From RGIG7332 sp045580305 (GTDB taxonomy: Bacteria > Bacillota > Clostridia > Oscillospirales > JAAYXM01), in the NCBI GenBank assembly GCA_045580305.1, contig JAZNNQ010000001.1, positions 1 through 64,000 of the forward strand: DNA of 64,000 nt, written 5' to 3'. Of this stretch, positions 59,998 through 64,000 are shown piece after piece; within the stretch, counting starts at the first letter, position 1, and each line of letters begins with the position of its first letter. The notes under the pieces are model-generated. The model searched no databases. It was given only the letters and a program-made list of their open reading frames with translations, and had not been told where the DNA came from. Both the position numbers and the translations under genes were made by a program.

Positions 59998-61614
59998 ATG
60001 CTTGAACTTAATTTAAAATCCCTTGCAAATGCGGACGAGTGGGGCAAAGCGGGCGTTAAGCTGCCGAAGTACGATGTGGCTAAGGTTGCTGAAAAGACCT
60101 CTAAGGCACCCACCTGGATCCATTTTGGCGCAGGTAATATTTTCCGTGGCTTTGTTGCTGAACTTCAGCAGGAGCTTCTCAATAATGGTGATGTTGACAC
60201 CGGTATTATTGCAACCGATACCTTCGACTTCGAGATTATCGAGAAGGTTTATCATCCCCACGACAATTTAGGTCTTCTCGTTCTTATGCATCCGGACGGA
60301 ACTCTTGAGAAGGAAGTTATCGCTTCCATCGTTGAGAGCTTACCGGCAAACTCTGCAGATGATGCGTGCTGGAACAGAATGAAGGAAATCTTCCGTGCTC
60401 CCTCTCTCCAGATGGCAAGCTTTACCATCACCGAGAAGGGCTATAGCTTAACCAACATCAAGGGCGAGCTTTTACCGGTTGTTGTTTCTGATATGGCAGA
60501 TGGTCCTGCTGCTCCCAAGCACGCTATGGCTGCTGTTGCTGCTCTTGCTTTTGAGCGTTATAATGCAGGCAAGTTACCTATTGCATTTGTTAGTATGGAC
60601 AACTGCTCGCATAACGGTGAGAAGCTCCAGAACTCTGTTCTTGCTGTTGCTGAAGCATGGGTTAAGAACGGCTTTGTTCCGAAGGAGTTCTTAGATTACT
60701 TAAATGACCCGGCTAAGGTTACCTTCCCCTGGTCAATGATCGATAAGATCACTCCCAGACCGGCTGACTTCGTTCGTGAGAACTTAGAGGCTAGCGGTGT
60801 TTCCGGTATGGCTCCGGTTATCACTAACCGCAACACCTACATTGCTCCCTTTATCAATGCGGAGGTTCCGCGCTACTTAATCGTTGAGGATAGCTTCCCC
60901 AACGGTCATCCGCCGCTCGATAAGACCCGCGGTATGTTCTTCACTTCCCGTGAGACCGTTGAGAATACCGAGCGTATGAAGGTTACCACCTGCTTGAATC
61001 CGCTTCATACAGCCCTCGCTGTATACGGCTGTATGCTCGGCTTCACCTCCATTGCTGATGAGATGAAGGATGCTGATCTTTCCACCTTCGTTAAGAAGAT
61101 GGGTTATGACGAGAGCATGCCTGTTGTAGTTAACCCGGGTATCGTTGATCCCAAGCAGTTCATCGACGAGGTTACCACAATGCGTCTCCCGAATCCGTTC
61201 ATTCCGGATACTCCCCAGCGTATCGCTGTTGATACATCACAGAAGCTTGCTATCCGCTTTGGTGAGACCATTAAGAGCTATGTAGCTCATCCGGATCTTG
61301 ATGTTAACTCCTTAACTCTTATCCCGCTTGTTCTTGCAGGCTGGTGCCGTTATGTACTCGGCGTTGACGATAACTTAGAGAAGTTTGACCTCAGTCCCGA
61401 TCCTATGCTCGAGACCATGCAGGCTTCCCTTGCAGGTATCGACCCGGCAACAGGTAAGTACGACGGTCAGTTAAAGGATGTTCTTACAAACAAGGTGCTC
61501 TTTGGCGTTGACCTCTACGAGGTAGGACTTGGCGATAAGGTTGAAGGTATGTTTAAGGAACTTATTGCAGGTAAGGGCGCTGTTCGCGCAACCATCGCAA
61601 AGTACACAAAGTAA
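59998..61614 (+). CDS. Mannitol dehydrogenase-family oxidoreductase
   Basis: 538-residue long-chain polyol/sugar-acid dehydrogenase (mannitol dehydrogenase, fructuronate or tagaturonate reductase family). Rossmann-type WIHFGAGNIFRGF near the N-terminus and SMDNCSHNGEK, VITPRP-like DKITPRP and HTALAVYGCML blocks, with the C-terminal catalytic helical domain. Most like the UxuB-type (D-mannonate) group but substrate is uncertain. Codon use matches highly expressed genes (GGT, AAG, CTC). AGAAAGG precedes the ATG. Single-gene unit with an operator-like palindrome. Confidence 0.87.
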   Translation: MLELNLKSLANADEWGKAGVKLPKYDVAKVAEKTSKAPTWIHFGAGNIFRGFVAELQQELLNNGDVDTGIIATDTFDFEIIEKVYHPHDNLGLLVLMHPDGTLEKEVIASIVESLPANSADDACWNRMKEIFRAPSLQMASFTITEKGYSLTNIKGELLPVVVSDMADGPAAPKHAMAAVAALAFERYNAGKLPIAFVSMDNCSHNGEKLQNSVLAVAEAWVKNGFVPKEFLDYLNDPAKVTFPWSMIDKITPRPADFVRENLEASGVSGMAPVITNRNTYIAPFINAEVPRYLIVEDSFPNGHPPLDKTRGMFFTSRETVENTERMKVTTCLNPLHTALAVYGCMLGFTSIADEMKDADLSTFVKKMGYDESMPVVVNPGIVDPKQFIDEVTTMRLPNPFIPDTPQRIAVDTSQKLAIRFGETIKSYVAHPDLDVNSLTLIPLVLAGWCRYVLGVDDNLEKFDLSPDPMLETMQASLAGIDPATGKYDGQLKDVLTNKVLFGVDLYEVGLGDKVEGMFKELIAGKGAVRATIAKYTK

Positions 61615-61618
61615 TAAT

Positions 61619-61650
61619 AAAAGAGCAGTGAATTTTCACTGCTCTTTTTT
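61619..61650 (+). terminator. Terminator after the dehydrogenase gene
   Basis: AAAGAGCAGTGA, ATTT loop, TCACTGCTCTTT followed by further T residues. Confidence 0.92.
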
Positions 61651-61717
61651 ATTGCCAAAAACAGGTGAGTGTGGTAGAGTAAATGGAGAAAACATTAAAA
61701 AGTTAAAGGTGATAAAA

Positions 61718-62563
61718 ATGCGAGTACTAATGATAGGTGCACATCAGGATGATAATGAATTTAAATGCGGTGGGCTTGCGTCCAAACTCATCAAGAGCGG
61801 ACACGCGGTGCAGTTTTTGTGTATGTGTAACGGCTGTGGCGGTCACCACATATTAGGCCCGAAAGAGATCGCGGAACGCAGAGCGACTGAATCAGCGAAA
61901 GTTGCACAGCTTTTGGGTATAAAGTATGATATATGGAGCGATGTGGACGACTGTAATCTGGTTGCAGATCTTCCCACACGAAAGCGGTTGATAAGATACA
62001 TCCGTAACTTTAATCCCGATTTAATTATTACTCACAGAACGAATGATTACCATGCTGACCACAGAGCAACAGCGCAACTTGTTCAGGATGCATCTTATCT
62101 TTTGGCTGTTCCTAATGAATGTTCGGACACTCCGGCAATGCGTTTTATGCCGATTATCGCATTTAGTGAGGACAACTTTACAAATCCTGTTTTTAGAGCG
62201 GATATTGTGGTTGATATTGATAGCGAAATAGATGTTAAACTTAAAATGACAGATATCAATGTATCGCAGGTTTATGAATGGCTTCCTTACACTTACGGTG
62301 AGGATGTGCCCGAAACCGATGAGGAACGCTTTGAATGGCTTAAAGGTATGGAAATTACAACTGAAACCACGGACGAGGAAATTATGTCAGCTGGCAGGGG
62401 ATATGCGGTTAGTTATGCAAGAACTGCAGCGCGCTTCAGACAAAGACTTATAGAACTCTACGGCAAAGAAAAAGGAAGTAAAGTTCGCTTTGCCGAGGCG
62501 TATGAAGTCAGTGAATATGGAAGACCGATGAGCGAAGAAATTAAAAATGAATTACTTAAATAG
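61718..62563 (+). CDS. PIG-L/LmbE-family deacetylase
   Basis: 281-residue metal-dependent N-deacetylase. Zinc motif GAHQDDNEF (family AHPDDE) at residues 7-15 and the HADHR motif; the FNPDLIITHRTNDYH block fits the family. Members de-N-acetylate GlcNAc-containing lipids, chitobiose or glycosides. Start at 61718 with AAAGGTG upstream; the longer frame extends back into the dehydrogenase gene and is not real. It lies between two sugar-metabolism genes, fitting a role in deacetylating a carbohydrate, but this is only context. Confidence 0.88.
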   Translation: MRVLMIGAHQDDNEFKCGGLASKLIKSGHAVQFLCMCNGCGGHHILGPKEIAERRATESAKVAQLLGIKYDIWSDVDDCNLVADLPTRKRLIRYIRNFNPDLIITHRTNDYHADHRATAQLVQDASYLLAVPNECSDTPAMRFMPIIAFSEDNFTNPVFRADIVVDIDSEIDVKLKMTDINVSQVYEWLPYTYGEDVPETDEERFEWLKGMEITTETTDEEIMSAGRGYAVSYARTAARFRQRLIELYGKEKGSKVRFAEAYEVSEYGRPMSEEIKNELLK

Positions 62564-62591
62564 GTATTGATAATTCGTGCTTAAATTGAAA

Positions 62592-62640
62592 GCCTCCCTT
62601 GTGTAAAGGGAGGGGGACCACCGTAGGTGGTGGAGGGATT
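62592..62640. repeat. Structured repeat, copy 1
   Basis: 49 bases with CCTCCCTT..AAGGGAGG and CCACC..GGTGG stems. 43 of 49 bases match copy 2 at 63545-63593. Occupies most of the 96-base gap between the PIG-L gene and fruK. Confidence 0.85.
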
Positions 62641-62659
62641 GTTAAGAAAGAGGCTTTAT

Positions 62660-63559
62660 ATGATTTATACTGTTACATTTAATCCTGCTATTGATTATAT
62701 AATGCATACCGATGCTATAAAAACGGGGGAGACTAACCGTTCATCCTATGAGGAAATATATTTTGGCGGAAAAGGCATAAATGTATCTCTTGTTTTAAAG
62801 GAATTGGGGATAGAATCAAAAGCCCTCGGCTTTATTGCAGGATTTACAGGTCTTGCGATAGAAAGTTATCTTAAAGAGGTTGGTATTACTACAGATTTCG
62901 TACGGTTGGATAGTGGCTTTTCCCGTATCAATGTGAAAATCAAGAGTGGGGAAGAAACCGAGATAAACGGCCTCGGTCCCGACATTCCGAGCGCAAAAGT
63001 AGAAGAGTTTTTAACCAAAATTGATGAAATAAAAAACGGAGATGCTTTAATTTTATCCGGAAGTATACCGGGATCTATGCCCAATGATATTTATGAAAAA
63101 ATACTGGAAAGACTTTCTTGTAAAAATATCAGAATCGTGGTTGATGCAACCGGGGATTTACTTAAAAACACACTTAAATACAATCCGTTTTTGATAAAGC
63201 CTAATAAGGATGAACTGGGTGATTTGTTTGGAAAAACACTCAAAGTCAAAGAGGATATAATTGCTTGCGCCAAGAAACTTCAGGACGAGGGCGCGCAAAA
63301 TGTCCTTGTATCTATGGCGGGAGACGGCGCAATTTTATTGGATGCAGATGGAAATGTTCACAGTACTCCTGCTAAAAAAGGCAAAGTAGTCAATTCGGTA
63401 GGCGCGGGGGATTCAATGGTCGCAGGCTTCTTGGCCGGCGTGGATAAAGGTTATGAGTATGCGCTTAAACTTGGAAGTGCCTCGGGCAGTGCCACTGCCT
63501 TTTCCAAAGGCCTTGCAATAAGAAGCGAAATCGAAAAATTATTAGTCTCCCTTGCCTAA
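62660..63559 (+). CDS. fruK: 1-phosphofructokinase (PfkB family)
   Basis: 299-residue PfkB sugar kinase, best fit 1-phosphofructokinase/tagatose-6-phosphate kinase: VTFNPAIDYIM near the N-terminus, FGGKGINVS at 35-43, LSGSIPGSM and the catalytic VGAGDSMVAGF. ATG 62660 with AAGAGGC upstream; an upstream in-frame start lies in the repeat. The last four codons (VSLA) and the TAA belong to copy 2 of the repeat. No PTS gene is visible in the window. Confidence 0.9.
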   Translation: MIYTVTFNPAIDYIMHTDAIKTGETNRSSYEEIYFGGKGINVSLVLKELGIESKALGFIAGFTGLAIESYLKEVGITTDFVRLDSGFSRINVKIKSGEETEINGLGPDIPSAKVEEFLTKIDEIKNGDALILSGSIPGSMPNDIYEKILERLSCKNIRIVVDATGDLLKNTLKYNPFLIKPNKDELGDLFGKTLKVKEDIIACAKKLQDEGAQNVLVSMAGDGAILLDADGNVHSTPAKKGKVVNSVGAGDSMVAGFLAGVDKGYEYALKLGSASGSATAFSKGLAIRSEIEKLLVSLA

Positions 63560-63593
63560 AGGGAGGGGAACCGCCGCAGGTGGTGGAGGGATT
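63545..63593. repeat. Structured repeat, copy 2
   Basis: 49 bases, same two stems as copy 1 (CTCCCTT..AAGGGAG and an imperfect CCGCC..GGTGG). Contains the fruK stop (63557-63559) and the GGAGGG that acts as ribosome site of the next gene (63585-63590). Confidence 0.85.
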
Positions 63594-63597
63594 TACT

Positions 63598-64000
63598 ATG
63601 CGTCTCGCAAAGTCTGAACATATAAAGAAATTAGATAATTTAGCATCGGAAAAATACGGAATCCCGTTAAGTCAGCTTATGGAAAACGCGGGTAAGAGCG
63701 TTTTTGACGAGGTAATAAAGGTGTTTCCCAATGACAAATTCGTAGTATTTTGCGGAAAAGGGAATAATGGCGGAGATGGATTTGTAGTTGCGCGACTTTT
63801 AAAGGTAAATGGCAATAAAGTTAAGGTGTATCTTACTCACAATGAAGAAGAAATTCGCGGCATAGCCAAAATCGCCCTTGATAAGCTGAAGGAAGAAAAG
63901 GTTGAAATATTAAGCGTTACAGATGAATTAGAAGCGAGCGTGGTTATAATTGACGCGCTTCTTGGGATTTCGGTATCGGGTGCACCGCGAGGTAATATAA
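63598..64000 (+). CDS. nnrE: NAD(P)H-hydrate epimerase, N-terminal part (partial)
   Basis: Open frame to the right edge, 134 codons seen. The YjeF N-terminal domain: an MRLAKSEHIKKLDNLA start, QLMENAG, then the phosphate/ligand loop CGKGNNGGDGFVVARLL. NnrE epimerises damaged NAD(P)HX for repair; a C-terminal NnrD dehydratase domain, common in bacteria, would lie outside the window. ATG 63598 is 7 bases after GGAGGG, which belongs to the repeat. 38 bases after the fruK stop. Confidence 0.9.
   Translation, partial: MRLAKSEHIKKLDNLASEKYGIPLSQLMENAGKSVFDEVIKVFPNDKFVVFCGKGNNGGDGFVVARLLKVNGNKVKVYLTHNEEEIRGIAKIALDKLKEEKVEILSVTDELEASVVIIDALLGISVSGAPRGNI

Noticed and set aside
1..64000. CRISPR arrays, insertion sequences, prophage, tRNA or rRNA genes
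   Set aside because: No spaced direct repeats, transposase-like frames, phage genes or cloverleaf-like sequences were seen; the only interspersed repeat is the 49-base element at 62592 and 63545.

Overview
The window is a gene-dense bacterial chromosome segment with no phage, insertion sequence, CRISPR or tRNA gene that I can see. The organism is an endospore-forming Firmicute, most likely class Clostridia (Oscillospirales-like). Grounds: SpoIVA, YunB, YqfC and YqfD sporulation proteins; the gene orders dgt-dnaG-rpoD, nusB-xseA-xseB-ispA-dxs-tlyA-nadK-argR-recN and yqfC-yqfD-phoH-ybeY-dgkA; a proline T-box before proS; strong AGGAGG-type ribosome sites; intrinsic terminators; and GTG or TTG starts on several genes. 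The assignment is inference from gene content, not from a marker-gene search.

Layout. 1-160: tail of an SLH surface protein. 274-7186: alanine-type symporter, dGTPase, primase, SigA, CarD regulator, small Cys-rich protein, TrmB. 7183-9004 (minus): AlkD-type repair protein and TmcAL. 9199-10846: acetate kinase and a membrane protein. 10946-12424: spoIVA. 12544-18941: surface-glycan block (chain-length protein, tyrosine kinase with a 17-tyrosine tail, PHP phosphatase, SLH protein, unknown anchored protein, PglF/CapD-type dehydratase). 19083-29744: housekeeping string from nusB to tyrS. 29821-35769: yunB, ligA, a very short gatC, a compact gatA, gatB and a YcxB-like protein. 35792-40357 (minus): dgkA, ybeY, phoH, yqfD, yqfC and a pyrB fused to a PyrI-type zinc domain. 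40505-43398: SLOG protein, flippase, rpe. 43399-43713: a non-coding gap with a likely structured RNA. 43714-50339: purL, a DUF1846 gene and guaA. 50399-53374: a metal P-type ATPase, a free HMA chaperone and a divergent ArsR-AraC fusion regulator. 53440-55460 (minus): proS with its T-box. 55522-59916: radical SAM/SPASM protein, ferredoxin-type protein, Crp/Fnr regulator, QueC-like PP-loop protein, metallophosphoesterase. 59998-64000: mannitol-dehydrogenase-family enzyme, PIG-L deacetylase, 1-phosphofructokinase and the start of nnrE, with two copies of a short structured repeat.

Most interesting points. (1) GuaA at 49050-50339 has a normal synthetase half, but its glutamine amidotransferase half is cut down in frame and lacks the nucleophile motif, so it should depend on free ammonia or on a separate partner; a DUF1846 gene sits 22 bases upstream, between it and purL. 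(2) PyrB carries a fused Cys4 zinc ribbon like the end of PyrI, without the allosteric domain. (3) GatC is only 56 residues and GatA only 403, both well below family length. (4) A metal-efflux operon faces an ArsR-AraC fusion regulator through overlapping divergent promoters that share one palindrome. (5) A 49-base repeat supplies the last codons and stop of fruK and the ribosome site of nnrE. (6) A structured RNA candidate lies between rpe and purL. Everything here was read by eye; no similarity search or folding program was run.
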